Shown: positions 1 through 9,555, counted from the first letter of the stretch. The stretch: 64,000 nt of DNA from Paraburkholderia bryophila (GCF_013409255.1 NZ_JACCAS010000001.1:3038001-3102000), one strand, 5' to 3'. Notes: generated from the sequence alone by a model not told the origin. Numbers and translations are program-made.

Positions 1-460
1 TGTTTTCCGGATCGACCGGTTGCAGCACACCGCCTAACTCCAGCTCACCGTTGATCAGCGCCGCTTCGATCGCGCGCGAACCTTGCTCGAAGAGCTTCAG
101 TTCGATTTTCGGGTAGCGCTGGCGGAACGCCGCGATAGCGGGCGTGAACAGCGAGCCGCCCATCGGCGGAATGCCGATGGTGAGTTCACCCCGGCCGAGC
201 GTGTCGAGATCGTTCAGTTCGGCCTGCAATTGCGCGTGCGCCGCCAGCACGTCCTGACCGCGCTGGTAGACGATCCGGCCGGCGTCGGTCAGCACCATCT
301 GACGCCCGTCGCGCAGCAATAACGGCGAGCCGATCTCGTCTTCCAGCGACTTCACCATCTTGCTGATGGTGGGCTGCGTGACGAACATCTGCTCGGCGGC
401 GACGGTGAAGCTCTGTTGACGAACCACTTCGACGAAATACCGCAACGCACGTAGTTCCAC
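1..460 (-). CDS. LysR-family transcriptional regulator (3' part outside window)
   Basis: The first 153 codons of a LysR-type regulator run off the left edge. Read on the minus strand, the protein opens with VELRALRYFVEVVRQQSF, then a winged HTH (AAEQMFVTQPTISKMVKSLE, residues about 18-37), the linker helix, and the start of the effector-binding domain (TIGIPPMGGSLFTPAI). GTG at 460 is preferred: no in-frame ATG lies upstream, a GGAG sits 9 nt before it, and family proteins begin with this ELRxLRYF pattern. The effector is unknown. The divergent neighbour is a glycosyltransferase, which does not suggest a ligand. Confidence 0.88.
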   Translation of the reverse strand, partial: MELRALRYFVEVVRQQSFTVAAEQMFVTQPTISKMVKSLEDEIGSPLLLRDGRQMVLTDAGRIVYQRGQDVLAAHAQLQAELNDLDTLGRGELTIGIPPMGGSLFTPAIAAFRQRYPKIELKLFEQGSRAIEAALINGELELGGVLQPVDPEN

Positions 461-476
461 GATCTCAAGCTCCAGA

Positions 477-491
477 ATTCCAAATTGGAAT
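477..491. promoter_or_regulatory. LysR-type dyad operator candidate
   Basis: A 15-bp near-perfect palindrome (ATTCCA-AAT-TGGAAT) lies 17-31 bp upstream of the LysR start. It fits the T-N11-A layout of LysR boxes, so autoregulation is a reasonable inference. A similar dyad core recurs at 14498-14511. Confidence 0.5.
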
Positions 492-667
492 GATCCCGGG
501 GATTGTAAGTCATGCCATTTATGCGGCGGTGCAAGTTGTATGAGGCTCGTCAAAAGCTGGCGCGGGTCGCCGATTTCAGGCGCGGGCATTTCAGGATGGG
601 CCCGGCGGCAAGCGGGATACCATCGGCGGCTCTTTTTTTGGCGGCCGGCTGCGCTGCGTTTCGATCC

Positions 668-1465
668 ATGACACCGATTTCGATCATCATCCCGTGCTAC
701 AACGCCGCGCCGACGCTGGTCCGCGCGCTGCAAAGCTGCCTAAGCCAGCCCGAGGCGGCGCAGATCATTGTTGTCGACGACGGTTCGTCGGATGCGTCGG
801 CCGACATAGTTACTTATTGCACGTCGTTCGACCCGCGTGTGAGCCTGCTGTCCATGCCTTGCAACGGCGGCGCCGCACGGGCGCGCAACTGGGGCGCGCT
901 GCACGCGTCGCACGACCTGCTCGCCTTTCTCGATGCCGACGACGAGTATCTGCCCGGCGCGCTCACTGCGGCCGCCGATTTCCTCGCGCAAAACCCGGCG
1001 GACATGGCCGTGCGCCTCGACGTCGAGTACACCGGTTTTCCCGCCGACCTCACCGCGCATCCCGACTTCGCCGCGCACTCGGCGACACTGAGCAATACGG
1101 TGCCGAGCAGCCTGATCATCCGGCGCGCGGCGTTCGCGGCGCTCGGCGGGTTTCCGATGGATCCGGTGTTTCGCCGTATCGGCGGGGAAGACGGCGCGTT
1201 TTCGTGGGCGCTGCGCGAGATGTTCGGCAACCGGCGTCTCGACGACACGCCACGCGTGCGCATGCATTACCACCCGGGCATTCACGCCGAACGCTACTTC
1301 CGCATCGCGTTGGGCTTGCAGCAGCCGGATCCCGCCGACGTCGCCGACGCGTTTCATTTTTCAAAGCGCTTTGTTGACACCGCACGTGCCGGCGTCGATC
1401 AATTACGCGCGGCTTTCATCGCGAACGTGAAGGCGACACAAGCCACACCGGCCAACGCCTCTTAA
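668..1465 (+). CDS. Glycosyltransferase family 2 protein
   Basis: This 265-residue GT-A fold glycosyltransferase opens with MTPISIIIPCYNAAPTL. It has the nucleotide-binding VVDDGSSD at residues 35-42 and the metal-binding DAD at 89-91 (FLDADDEY). It should transfer a sugar from a nucleotide-sugar donor to an unknown acceptor in the cytoplasm. The reading frame is open for 52 codons upstream (to ATG 512), but family homology begins at the ATG at 668. No clear Shine-Dalgarno is visible for either start. It stands alone between a LysR gene and the ahcY riboswitch, so its glycan pathway cannot be inferred from context. Confidence 0.8.
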   Translation: MTPISIIIPCYNAAPTLVRALQSCLSQPEAAQIIVVDDGSSDASADIVTYCTSFDPRVSLLSMPCNGGAARARNWGALHASHDLLAFLDADDEYLPGALTAAADFLAQNPADMAVRLDVEYTGFPADLTAHPDFAAHSATLSNTVPSSLIIRRAAFAALGGFPMDPVFRRIGGEDGAFSWALREMFGNRRLDDTPRVRMHYHPGIHAERYFRIALGLQQPDPADVADAFHFSKRFVDTARAGVDQLRAAFIANVKATQATPANAS

Positions 1466-1572
1466 GCCCCACACCGAAGGCATAAGAAGCCCTCCGTCGC
1501 ACGCCGTTTTCCGCTCGCCAAAACCGCCCCGCGCGAAAAACCGAAGCTCGCCACCAAGCCATCTCGATTTGC

Positions 1573-1578
1573 TACAAT
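1573..1578 (+). promoter_or_regulatory. -10 element of ahcY promoter
   Basis: TACAAT, preceded by TTTGC, lies about 9 bp before the 5' strand of riboswitch helix P1. A start near 1585 would therefore give a transcript beginning at the aptamer. No good -35 hexamer is visible. Confidence 0.45.
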
Positions 1579-1586
1579 CGCCGTTC

Positions 1587-1715
1587 GTCTTCGAGGAGCG
1601 TTGCGACGGGTACCGCGAATCAATTTATTCGCCGGCCGCCCGCCAGGCTCGAAGACTTCAATCGGAGGGTCGAATGCGCCTAGCGCTTTCGCCACTACCG
1701 CATCGAACCGCGCTC
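1587..1715 (+). promoter_or_regulatory. S-adenosylhomocysteine (SAH) riboswitch
   Basis: The conserved SAH aptamer architecture is directly visible. A perfect 9-bp helix P1 is formed by GTCTTCGAG (1587-1595) and CTCGAAGAC (1648-1656). The core GAGCG-TTGCGACGG follows P1, and GCCAGG precedes its closing strand. An internal hairpin forms from GCGAAT/ATTCGC. The pseudoknot pairs GAGCG (1596-1600) with CGCTC (1711-1715), and the optional P4 arm lies between. Established knowledge: this class raises expression of ahcY and methyl-cycle genes when toxic SAH accumulates. Here it sits about 28 nt before the ahcY ribosome-binding site and probably controls the ahcY-metF unit. Confidence 0.93.
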
Positions 1716-1755
1716 ACGTCAAATTTCTAGTCAATTTCTTAGAAAGGAGGGCGTG

Positions 1756-3177
1756 ATGAACGCCGCAGTAATCGATTCCCGAGCTTCCCAAGACTTCATC
1801 GTTGCCGACCTGTCGCTTGCCGACTGGGGCCGCAAGGAACTGACCATCGCCGAGACGGAAATGCCCGGCCTCGTGCAAACGCGCGAAGAGTACAAGGCGC
1901 AGCAACCGCTGAAGGGCGCGCGCGTTGCAGGTTCGCTGCACATGACGATCCAGACCGGCGTGCTGATCGAGACGCTCACCGCGCTCGGCGCCGACGTGCG
2001 TTGGGCCTCGTGCAACATCTTCTCGACGCAAGACCATGCTGCCGCCGCGATCGCCAAGGCCGGCGTGCCGGTGTTCGCGTTCAAGGGCGAATCGCTCGAC
2101 GAATACTGGGAGTTCTCGCACCGCATTTTCGAATGGCCGAACGGCGAATTCGCCAACATGATCCTCGACGACGGCGGCGACGCCACGTTGCTGCTGATCC
2201 TCGGTTCGAAGGCGGAGAAAGACCGTTCGGTGATCTCGAAGCCGACCAACGAAGAAGAAGTCGCGCTGTACAAGTCGATCGCTTCGCACCTGGATGCGGA
2301 TCCGACGTGGTACTCCACGCGCCTCGCGCACATCAAGGGCGTGACGGAAGAAACCACCACCGGCGTGCACCGTCTGTATCAGATGGAAAAGGAAGGCCGC
2401 CTGCCGTTCCCGGCTTTCAACGTCAACGATTCGGTCACCAAGTCGAAGTTCGACAACCTGTATGGTTGCCGTGAGTCGCTGGTCGACGGCATCAAGCGCG
2501 CAACCGACGTGATGATCGCGGGCAAGATCGCGGTCGTGGCCGGTTACGGCGACGTGGGCAAGGGCTGCGCGCAATCGCTGCGCGGTCTGGGCGCCACGGT
2601 GTGGGTCACCGAAATCGATCCGATCTGCGCGCTGCAGGCGGCGATGGAAGGCTACCGCGTCGTGACGATGGAATACGCGGCGGACAAGGCCGACATTTTC
2701 GTGACGGCAACCGGCAACTTCCACGTGATCGGCCACGATCACATGGCGGCCATGCGTCACAACGCGATTGTCTGCAACATCGGTCACTTCGATTCGGAAA
2801 TCGACATTGCGTCGACGCGTAAATACCAGTGGGACAACATCAAGCCGCAAGTCGACCACATCATTTTCCCGGACGGCAAGCGCGTGATCCTGCTGGCTGA
2901 AGGGCGCCTCGTGAACCTGGGTTGCGCGACGGGCCACCCGTCGTTCGTGATGTCGAACTCGTTCACGAACCAGACGCTCGCGCAGATCGAACTGTTTACG
3001 CAAGGCAACAAGTACGAGAACAAGGTGTACGTGCTGCCGAAGCATCTGGACGAGAAGGTCGCGCGCCTGCATCTGGCGCGCATTGGCGCAGACCTGACCG
3101 TGCTGTCGGACGAGCAGGCTGGTTATATTGGCGTCGACAAGAACGGCCCGTTCAAGCCGAACCACTATCGCTATTAA
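1756..3177 (+). CDS. ahcY: Adenosylhomocysteinase (SAH hydrolase)
   Basis: This cytosolic NAD-dependent enzyme (473 aa) reversibly splits S-adenosylhomocysteine into homocysteine and adenosine and so relieves product inhibition of methyltransferases. Clear signatures are the Rossmann motif GYGDVGKG at about residue 263, [15 protein letters not shown], and the family C-terminus FKPNHYRY. The ATG at 1756 is chosen because AAAGGAGG (1743-1750) lies 5 nt away; the GTG directly before it is too close. The gene is first in a unit with a holin-like gene and metF and is controlled by the SAH riboswitch. With metF it covers two consecutive parts of the methionine cycle. Confidence 0.98.
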   Translation: MNAAVIDSRASQDFIVADLSLADWGRKELTIAETEMPGLVQTREEYKAQQPLKGARVAGSLHMTIQTGVLIETLTALGADVRWASCNIFSTQDHAAAAIAKAGVPVFAFKGESLDEYWEFSHRIFEWPNGEFANMILDDGGDATLLLILGSKAEKDRSVISKPTNEEEVALYKSIASHLDADPTWYSTRLAHIKGVTEETTTGVHRLYQMEKEGRLPFPAFNVNDSVTKSKFDNLYGCRESLVDGIKRATDVMIAGKIAVVAGYGDVGKGCAQSLRGLGATVWVTEIDPICALQAAMEGYRVVTMEYAADKADIFVTATGNFHVIGHDHMAAMRHNAIVCNIGHFDSEIDIASTRKYQWDNIKPQVDHIIFPDGKRVILLAEGRLVNLGCATGHPSFVMSNSFTNQTLAQIELFTQGNKYENKVYVLPKHLDEKVARLHLARIGADLTVLSDEQAGYIGVDKNGPFKPNHYRY

Positions 3178-3217
3178 GCACGTGGGCGGTTTGACGGCAT
3201 GGCAGTTTGACGACAGG

Positions 3218-3236
3218 GCGGCGCATCATGCGCCGC
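3218..3236 (+). terminator. Hairpin after ahcY
   Basis: An 8-bp GC-rich stem (GCGGCGCA/TGCGCCGC) with a 3-nt loop is followed by TTTGTT. The T-tract is poor, so it may only attenuate or protect the ahcY transcript before the downstream genes. Confidence 0.4.
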
Positions 3237-3328
3237 TTTGTTCGCCATCGCCGCTTTTCGCGCGCTTTTTTTGCGCCTTCTCGGCGCGTTTCTGCGTTAC
3301 CGCACATCCTGCTTGAAAGGAGCTCTAC

Positions 3329-3682
3329 ATGACCGTGCTGCTGACCTGGCTGATCAACGCGCTCGCGCTCCTGATCATCACCTACCTCGTTCCGTCGATC
3401 CATATCCGCAGTTTCGGCACCGCGCTGATCGTCGCGGTGGTGCTCGGCTTGATCAATACGGTCCTGCGGCCGGTGCTGATCCTGTTGACGCTGCCCGTCA
3501 CGATCGTCACGCTCGGGCTTTTCATTCTGGTGGTCAATGCGCTGTGCTTCTGGCTGTGCGCGTCGCTGCTGAAGGGCTTCGAAGTGTCGGGTTTCTGGTC
3601 GGCGTTCATCGGCTCGATTCTGTACAGCATCGTTTCGTGGATCCTGTCCGCGATTATTTTCGGCAACCGCAGTCTCGGTTGA
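3329..3682 (+). CDS. Phage holin family membrane protein (YvlD/DUF360-like)
   Basis: This 117-residue protein is almost entirely hydrophobic, with four predicted membrane segments and the conserved LGLINTVLRPVLILLTLP loop typical of the YvlD/four-TM holin-like family. An AAAGGAG ribosome-binding site precedes the ATG. The family name is historical: most members are chromosomal, of unknown function, and not phage lysis genes. It lies between ahcY and metF (11 nt before metF) and is likely cotranscribed. No methyl-cycle role can be read from the sequence. Confidence 0.85.
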   Translation: MTVLLTWLINALALLIITYLVPSIHIRSFGTALIVAVVLGLINTVLRPVLILLTLPVTIVTLGLFILVVNALCFWLCASLLKGFEVSGFWSAFIGSILYSIVSWILSAIIFGNRSLG

Positions 3683-3693
3683 CCTACTGAATC

Positions 3694-4524
3694 ATGAACC
3701 CCATCGAACTTTCATTCGAATTCTTCCCGCCGAAAACCGCGGAAGGCGTCGACAAGCTGCGCGCCACGCGTGCGCAGCTTGCGCCGCTCAAGCCCAAGTT
3801 CGTGTCCGTCACGTTCGGGGCGGGCGGCTCGACGCAGCAGGGCACGCTCGACACCGTCGTCGATATCGCGAAGGAAGGCATCGAAGCGGCGCCGCACGTG
3901 TCGTGCATCGGCTCTTCCAAAGACAGCCTGCGCGCGATTCTCAACGAGTACCGCGCGCATGGCATTCGCCATATCGTCGCGCTGCGCGGCGACTTGCCGT
4001 CCGGCATGGGCGAAGTCGGTGAGCTGCGTTATGCGTCGGAACTGGTGAGCTTTATCCGCGCCGAATTCGGCGACTGGTTCTGGATCGAGGTGGCCGGCTA
4101 TCCGGAGTACCACCCGCAGTCGCGCTCGCCGCGTCACGATATGGACAACTTCGTGCGCAAGGTGAAGGCCGGCGCCAACTCGGTGATTACGCAGTACTTC
4201 TTCAATGCGGACGCGTATTTCCGTTTCGTCGACGACGCGCAGAAGCTCGGCGTGGATGTGCCGATCGTGCCGGGCATCATGCCGATCACGAACTACTCGC
4301 AACTAATGCGGTTCTCCGAGATGTGCGGCGCCGAAGTGCCGCGCTGGGTCGCGCGCCGGCTGGAAAGCTTCGGCGACGACCGCGAGTCGATTCGCGCGTT
4401 CGGGCTCGACGTGGTGACGGACCTGTGCGAACGCCTGCTCGACGCCAAAGTGCCGGGTTTGCATTTCTATACGCTGAATGGCGCCGCGGCGACCAAAGCG
4501 ATCTGCGAACGCTTGAACACCTAA
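3694..4524 (+). CDS. metF: 5,10-methylenetetrahydrofolate reductase
   Basis: This flavin-dependent TIM-barrel enzyme (276 aa) reduces 5,10-methylene-THF to 5-methyl-THF, the methyl donor for methionine synthase. Family motifs are visible: ELSFEFFPPKTAEG at the N-terminus, VSVTFGAGGSTQQGT, VITQYFFNADAYFRF and VPGIMPITNYSQLMRF. Its length matches bacterial MetF. It is the last gene of the riboswitch-controlled unit and is followed by a strong intrinsic terminator, so ahcY and metF are probably induced together when SAH rises. Confidence 0.97.
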   Translation: MNPIELSFEFFPPKTAEGVDKLRATRAQLAPLKPKFVSVTFGAGGSTQQGTLDTVVDIAKEGIEAAPHVSCIGSSKDSLRAILNEYRAHGIRHIVALRGDLPSGMGEVGELRYASELVSFIRAEFGDWFWIEVAGYPEYHPQSRSPRHDMDNFVRKVKAGANSVITQYFFNADAYFRFVDDAQKLGVDVPIVPGIMPITNYSQLMRFSEMCGAEVPRWVARRLESFGDDRESIRAFGLDVVTDLCERLLDAKVPGLHFYTLNGAAATKAICERLNT

Positions 4525-4548
4525 GATCCGGTTCGCCTGGATCTGGAC

Positions 4549-4587
4549 AAAAAACCGCGCGGCCGATGCAAGCCGCGCGGTTTTTTT
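4549..4587 (+). terminator. Intrinsic terminator of the ahcY-metF unit
   Basis: The stem AACCGCGCGGC/GCCGCGCGGTT has an 8-nt loop and is followed by a run of seven T. It is 25 nt after the metF stop and flanked by A-runs, so it could also act on the other strand. Confidence 0.9.
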
Positions 4588-4846
4588 GCGCCGCACCAAC
4601 CTCGCGCCGTTACGCCCGCCACGCTACCGGTCTCAAGCGCAGCCTGAAATAGCCGCGGCCGCCATGCTTTTTATGATCCCGCCCTCTGCAAGCCGCCGGC
4701 CGGCCGGCGCCGACGGCGCGGAGCGCCTTATGCCCTAAAGGTTTCCGATCGTCAACACGGGTAATTTCCTCCGCTTGTTGCCCCGAGCCAAGCTCAAGTA
4801 AGATCGCGCTACGCTGGCGATAGCCGGCCCCGATCCTGGAGGAAAC
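4588..4846. other. Intergenic region before dppA
   Basis: No gene is seen. It holds the leader of the dpp operon and a perfect 16-bp GC palindrome (4694-4709, CGCCGGCCGGCCGGCG). The long dppA leader could hold regulatory structure, but no known riboswitch is recognised. Confidence 0.5.
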
Positions 4847-6475
4847 ATGAAGCAAAACAATCTGTTGCGCGCCGTGCGTGTTACGACGCTCGTCGCCGCC
4901 GCAGCGGCATCGATGGTGGGCGCCGGTGTCGCGCGCGCCGAGATTCCGAATAAAACCCTGGTTTACTGCTCAGAAGGCAGTCCCGCGGGTTTCGATCCGG
5001 CCCAATACACTACGGGCACCGACTTCACGGCTAACACGTTCACCGTCTACAACCGCCTCGTCGAATTCGAGCGCGGCGGCACCAAGGTCGAACCGGGCCT
5101 TGCCGAAAAGTGGGAAGTCTCCGCGGACGGCAAGACGTACACATTCCATCTGCGTCACGGCGTGAAGTTCCAGACCACGTCGTTCTTCAAGCCGACCCGC
5201 GAATTCAACGCGGACGACGTTCTGTTCACGTTCCAGCGCATGCTCGACCCGAACTCGGCGTTCCATAAGGCGTACCCGGTCCAGTTCCCGTACTTCACGG
5301 ACATGGGCCTCGACAAGCTGATCACCGGCGTCGAGAAGGTCGACCCGTACACGGTCAAGTTCACGCTGAAGGAAGTCAACGCACCGTTCATCCAGAATCT
5401 GGCAATGGAATACGCGTCGATCCTGTCGAGCGAATACGGCGACCAGTTGATGAAGGCCGGCAAGGCCGCCGACATCAACCAGTTCCCGGTGGGCACGGGT
5501 CCGTTCATTTTCCGCAGCTACACGAAAGACGCGACGATCCGCTTCGACGGCAATCCGGATTACTGGAAGCCGAACGCGGTGAAGATCTCGAAGCTGATCT
5601 TCTCGATCACGCCGGACGCCGGCGTGCGCGTGCAGAAGATCAAGCGCGACGAATGCCAGGTGATGAGCTATCCGCGTCCGGCCGACATCGCGCCGCTGAA
5701 GGCTGAAGCGAACATCGACATGCCGTCGCAACCGGGCTTCAACCTCGGCTACCTCGCGTACAACGTCACGCACAAGCCGGTCGACAAGCTCGAAGTGCGT
5801 CAGGCGCTCGACATGGCGATCAACAAGAAGGCGATCATCGACTCGGTGTATCAAGGCGCCGGCCAGGCCGCGACGAACCCGATGCCGCCGACCCAATGGT
5901 CGTACGACAAGAACCTGAAGAGCGCGTCCTACGACACGGACAAGGCCAAGGCGCTGCTGGCGAAGGCCGGCTTCCCGAACGGCTTCGACATCACGCTGTG
6001 GGCAATGCCGGTGCAACGCGCCTACAACCCGAACGCCCGTCTGATGGCGGAAATGATCCAGGCCGACTGGGCCAAGATCGGCGTGAAGGCGAAGATCGTC
6101 ACGTATGAATGGGGCGAGTACATCAAGCGCGCGCACGCGGGTGAAGACGACACGATGCTGATCGGCTGGACCGGCGACAACGGCGATCCGGACAACTGGC
6201 TCGGCACGTTGCTCGGCTGCGAAGCGGTGAACGGCAACAACTTCTCGAAGTGGTGCTACAAGCCGTTCGACGATCTGGTCCAGAAGGGTCGCGTCACGTC
6301 CGATCAAGGCGCGCGCACCTCGGCTTACATGCAGGCGCAGCAGATCTTCGCGCAGCAACTGCCGTTCTCGCCGATCGCTCACTCGACTGTTTACCAACCG
6401 GTCAGCAAGAAGGTGGTCGACATGCGCATCGAACCGCTCGGCTACGCGCGCTTCGACGGCGTCAGCGTCAAGTAA
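4847..6475 (+). CDS. dppA: Periplasmic dipeptide-binding protein of ABC transporter
   Basis: This 542-aa solute-binding protein of the DppA/OppA family (SBP_bac_5) captures short peptides in the periplasm for the DppBCDF importer. It has a Sec signal peptide (positive start, then VTTLVAAAAASMVGAG, cleavage after ARA at about residue 31). The mature protein begins EIPNKTLVYCSEGSPAGFDP, a DppA-like start. The ribosome-binding site GGAGGAA lies just before the ATG. It is first in a five-gene transporter cluster, and a hairpin with a T-run after it probably keeps its expression above that of the membrane components. Peptide versus haem or 5-aminolevulinate specificity cannot be told from sequence alone. 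Confidence 0.95.
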   Translation: MKQNNLLRAVRVTTLVAAAAASMVGAGVARAEIPNKTLVYCSEGSPAGFDPAQYTTGTDFTANTFTVYNRLVEFERGGTKVEPGLAEKWEVSADGKTYTFHLRHGVKFQTTSFFKPTREFNADDVLFTFQRMLDPNSAFHKAYPVQFPYFTDMGLDKLITGVEKVDPYTVKFTLKEVNAPFIQNLAMEYASILSSEYGDQLMKAGKAADINQFPVGTGPFIFRSYTKDATIRFDGNPDYWKPNAVKISKLIFSITPDAGVRVQKIKRDECQVMSYPRPADIAPLKAEANIDMPSQPGFNLGYLAYNVTHKPVDKLEVRQALDMAINKKAIIDSVYQGAGQAATNPMPPTQWSYDKNLKSASYDTDKAKALLAKAGFPNGFDITLWAMPVQRAYNPNARLMAEMIQADWAKIGVKAKIVTYEWGEYIKRAHAGEDDTMLIGWTGDNGDPDNWLGTLLGCEAVNGNNFSKWCYKPFDDLVQKGRVTSDQGARTSAYMQAQQIFAQQLPFSPIAHSTVYQPVSKKVVDMRIEPLGYARFDGVSVK

Positions 6476-6543
6476 TTCGCCAGGCGAATCGTAATAGTTA
6501 CGCAGTACGCTTTTCGCACGGTTAGAAAACTGGTCGAAATGGT

Positions 6544-6587
6544 CCGGCGACCGGGGTCACAAGCCCTCGTCGCCGGTTGCGTTTTTT
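6544..6587 (+). terminator. Intercistronic hairpin between dppA and dppB
   Basis: CCGGCGAC (6544-6551) pairs with GTCGCCGG (6569-6576) and is followed by TTGCG and six T (6582-6587). It is a likely partial terminator or 3'-end stabiliser giving more dppA than dppBCDF mRNA. Confidence 0.7.
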
Positions 6588-6614
6588 CTTCATCAAGACC
6601 ATAGGGACAAAACC

Positions 6615-7625
6615 ATGTTCCGCTTTGTTTTGCGCCGCATCGGCATGGTGATTCCGACCTTCATCGGTATCACGATCCTTGCGTTCGCGCTGATTCACCT
6701 GATTCCGGGCGACCCCATCGAAGTCATGATGGGCGAGCGCGGCGTCGACCCCGCCATGCACGCCGCGGCGCTGCACCGGCTCGGGCTCGACGAGTCCCTG
6801 CCGATGCAGTACGTCCACTACGTCGGCCGCGCGCTGCATGGGGACCTCGGCACGTCGATCATCACCAATACCAGCGTGATGGGCGAATTCCTCGCGCGCT
6901 TTCCCGCCACGATCGAACTGTCGATCTGCGCCCTGCTGTTCGCGCTGATCGTGGGCTTGCCCGCCGGCGTGTTCGCCGCGTTGCGACGCGGTACGGTGGT
7001 CGATCACGGCGTGATGGGCACGGCCCTGACCGGCTACTCGATGCCGATCTTCTGGTGGGGTTTGATCCTCATCATGTTCTTCTCGGTCGATCTGGGCTGG
7101 ACGCCGGTGTCAGGCCGCATCGCGGTCGAATACGACATTCCGCACGTCACGGGTTTCATGCTGATCGACGCGATGATGTCCACCGACGAAGGCGCGTTCA
7201 AATCCGCGCTGAGCCATCTGATCCTGCCGGCGATCGTGCTCGGCACGATTCCGCTGGCGGTCGTCGCGCGGATGACGCGTTCGTCGATGCTCGAAGTGCT
7301 GCGCGAGGATTACATCCGCACCGCGCGCGCGAAGGGTTTGTCGCCGGCACGCGTGATCGTCGTGCATGCGTTGCGCAACGCGCTGATTCCGGTTGTCACG
7401 GTGATCGGTTTGCAGGTCGGTACGCTGCTCGCGGGCGCGGTGCTGACCGAGACGCTGTTTTCGTGGCCGGGTATCGGCAAGTGGCTGATCGACGCGATCA
7501 GCCGGCGCGATTATCCGGTGGTGCAGGGCGGTATCCTGATGATCGCCACGCTGGTGATCGTTGTGAACCTGTTCGTCGACCTGTTGTACGGCGTGCTCAA
7601 TCCACGCATCCGCCATACGAGGTAA
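6615..7625 (+). CDS. dppB: Dipeptide ABC transporter permease
   Basis: This inner-membrane permease of 336 aa has about six transmembrane segments, with the first in MVIPTFIGITILAFALIHLIPGDP. The EAA loop that docks the ATPases is visible as YIRTARAKGLSPARVIVVHALRNA. It pairs with DppC to form the translocation channel. It starts 139 nt after dppA, beyond the intercistronic hairpin, and dppC follows after 6 nt. Confidence 0.96.
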   Translation: MFRFVLRRIGMVIPTFIGITILAFALIHLIPGDPIEVMMGERGVDPAMHAAALHRLGLDESLPMQYVHYVGRALHGDLGTSIITNTSVMGEFLARFPATIELSICALLFALIVGLPAGVFAALRRGTVVDHGVMGTALTGYSMPIFWWGLILIMFFSVDLGWTPVSGRIAVEYDIPHVTGFMLIDAMMSTDEGAFKSALSHLILPAIVLGTIPLAVVARMTRSSMLEVLREDYIRTARAKGLSPARVIVVHALRNALIPVVTVIGLQVGTLLAGAVLTETLFSWPGIGKWLIDAISRRDYPVVQGGILMIATLVIVVNLFVDLLYGVLNPRIRHTR

Positions 7626-7631
7626 ATCACT

Positions 7632-8549
7632 ATGGCTGACATTCAAAATACAGTCCCCCAGGCCGTGACGCCGCCCAGCGGCCGCGCTATCGCCGCCCGT
7701 GAATTCTGGGCGAATTTCTCGCGCAACCGCGGTGCGGTCGGCGCGGGCATCATCGTGCTGGCACTGATCTTCATCGCGATCTTCGCGCCGTTGATCGCGC
7801 CGCACAGCCCGATCGAGCAATACCGCGACAACGTGAAGATTCCACCCGCCTGGCTCGACGGCGGTAACTGGAAGTTCATTCTCGGCACCGACGAAGCGGG
7901 CCGCGACATCCTCTCGCGTCTGATGTACGGTGCGCGGCTGTCGTTCTGGATCGGCTTCGTTTCGGTAGTGCTCGCGCTGATTCCGGGCATCGTGCTCGGC
8001 TTGATCGCGGCGTTCTTCGAGAAGTGGGCCGATACGCCGATCATGCGCATCATGGACGTGCTGCTCGCGTTGCCGTCGCTGCTGCTCGCGGTCGCGGTGG
8101 TGGCGATCATCGGCCCCGGTCTCGTCAACACCATGCTGGCGATCGCGATCGTCGCGTTGCCGGGTTATGTGCGTCTGACGCGTGCGTCCGCGCAAGGCGA
8201 GTTGCAGAAGGAATACGTGACCGCGTCACGCGTGGCGGGCGCCGGCACCTTGCGGCTGATGTTCTCGCAAGTGCTGCCGAACTGCACCGCGCCGCTGATC
8301 GTGCAGGCTACGCTGGGCTTTTCGTCGGCGATTCTCGACGCGGCCGCGCTCGGCTTCCTCGGCCTTGGCGTGCAACCGCCGTCGGCGGAGTGGGGCGCGA
8401 TGCTGGCTTCGGCGCGCGATTACATCGACAACGCCTGGTGGATCGTCACGTTGCCGGGCCTGTCCATTGTGATCTCGGTGCTGGCGATCAACCTGCTCGG
8501 CGATGGGCTGCGCGATGCGCTCGACCCCAAACTGAAACGGATGGCGTGA
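7632..8549 (+). CDS. dppC: Dipeptide ABC transporter permease
   Basis: This is the second permease subunit (305 aa). It carries the N-terminal OppC-type segment ([20 protein letters not shown]) and the motif [19 protein letters not shown] that is characteristic of DppC/OppC. The EAA loop is [20 protein letters not shown]. It forms a heterodimer with DppB in the inner membrane. The stop codon is one base before the dppD start, so translation is probably coupled. Confidence 0.96.
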   Translation: MADIQNTVPQAVTPPSGRAIAAREFWANFSRNRGAVGAGIIVLALIFIAIFAPLIAPHSPIEQYRDNVKIPPAWLDGGNWKFILGTDEAGRDILSRLMYGARLSFWIGFVSVVLALIPGIVLGLIAAFFEKWADTPIMRIMDVLLALPSLLLAVAVVAIIGPGLVNTMLAIAIVALPGYVRLTRASAQGELQKEYVTASRVAGAGTLRLMFSQVLPNCTAPLIVQATLGFSSAILDAAALGFLGLGVQPPSAEWGAMLASARDYIDNAWWIVTLPGLSIVISVLAINLLGDGLRDALDPKLKRMA

Positions 8550-8550
8550 T

Positions 8551-9555
8551 ATGACGAATCTATTGACCATCCGCAACCTGGCGGTGAATTTCAACGGACT
8601 GCCCGCCGTCGACCGCATCAGTCTCGACGTCGCACCGGGCGAAGTGGTCGGCGTAGTCGGCGAATCCGGTTCGGGCAAGAGCGTCACGATGATGGCGCTG
8701 ATGGGCCTGATCGATGCTCCCGGCAAAGTTACCGCCGACGAAGTCAGCTTCAACGGCACGGATCTGCTGAAAGCGTCGGCGAAGGAACGCCGCAAGATCA
8801 TCGGCAAAGACATCGCAATGGTGTTCCAGGACGCGCTCACCAGTCTGAATCCGAGCTACACGGTCGGCTATCAGATCAAGGAAGTGCTGAAGCTGCACGA
8901 AGGCCTGCGCGGCAGCGCGCTGGACAAGCGCGCATTGGAGCTGCTGGATCAGGTCGGCATTCCCGACCCGAAAGGCCGCATCGGCTCGTTCCCGCATCAG
9001 ATGTCGGGCGGTATGAACCAGCGCGTGATGATCGCCATGGCGATTGCCTGCAACCCGAAGCTGCTGATCGCCGACGAACCGACCACCGCGCTCGACGTCA
9101 CGATCCAGGCGCAGATCATGGAACTGCTGATCAAGCTGCAGAAGGAACGCGGCATGGCGCTGGTGCTGATCTCGCACGATCTGGCGGTGGTGTCCGAGGT
9201 CGCGCAACGCGTCGCGGTCATGTACGCTGGCGAAGTGATCGAAACGAACCGGGTGCCCGACATCTTCGCCGCGCCGCATCATCCGTACACGGAAGCGTTG
9301 CTGGCGGCGATTCCCGAGCACAACGTCGGCGCGGTGCGACTGGCCGCGCTGCCGGGCATGGTGCCGGGGCGGGACGATCGGCCCAAAGGGTGTCTGTTCG
9401 CGCCGCGCTGCAAGTACGTGGCCGACGATTGCACCAAGGCGCGCCCGGCGCTGGCGCCGCTGCAAGGCCATGCCGAGGTGGCGCGCGTGCGCTGCATCAA
9501 ACCCCTGAACCTGAGCGGCGACGCCAACGTTCACACCCATGGAGGCGCACGATGA
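8551..9555 (+). CDS. dppD: Dipeptide ABC transporter ATP-binding protein
   Basis: This 334-aa ATPase energises peptide import. It shows Walker A GESGSGKS (about residue 38), Q-loop [14 protein letters not shown], the variant signature MSGGMNQR, Walker [13 protein letters not shown] and the switch histidine in LISHDLAVV. The C-terminal oligopeptide-transporter extension has the cysteine pattern [15 protein letters not shown] seen in Dpp/Opp ATPases, some of which bind an Fe-S cluster. The last four bases overlap the dppF start (ATGA). Confidence 0.96.
   Translation: MTNLLTIRNLAVNFNGLPAVDRISLDVAPGEVVGVVGESGSGKSVTMMALMGLIDAPGKVTADEVSFNGTDLLKASAKERRKIIGKDIAMVFQDALTSLNPSYTVGYQIKEVLKLHEGLRGSALDKRALELLDQVGIPDPKGRIGSFPHQMSGGMNQRVMIAMAIACNPKLLIADEPTTALDVTIQAQIMELLIKLQKERGMALVLISHDLAVVSEVAQRVAVMYAGEVIETNRVPDIFAAPHHPYTEALLAAIPEHNVGAVRLAALPGMVPGRDDRPKGCLFAPRCKYVADDCTKARPALAPLQGHAEVARVRCIKPLNLSGDANVHTHGGAR

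Noticed and set aside
1714-3165. Long open frame on the strand opposite ahcY
   Set aside because: Shadow frame from GC-rich codon use; arginine/histidine/valine-rich composition, no homology, and ahcY is certain.
3329-3682. Prophage lysis gene or prophage remnant (holin annotation)
   Set aside because: The family is mostly chromosomal; no other phage genes nearby and it lies inside a methyl-cycle unit.
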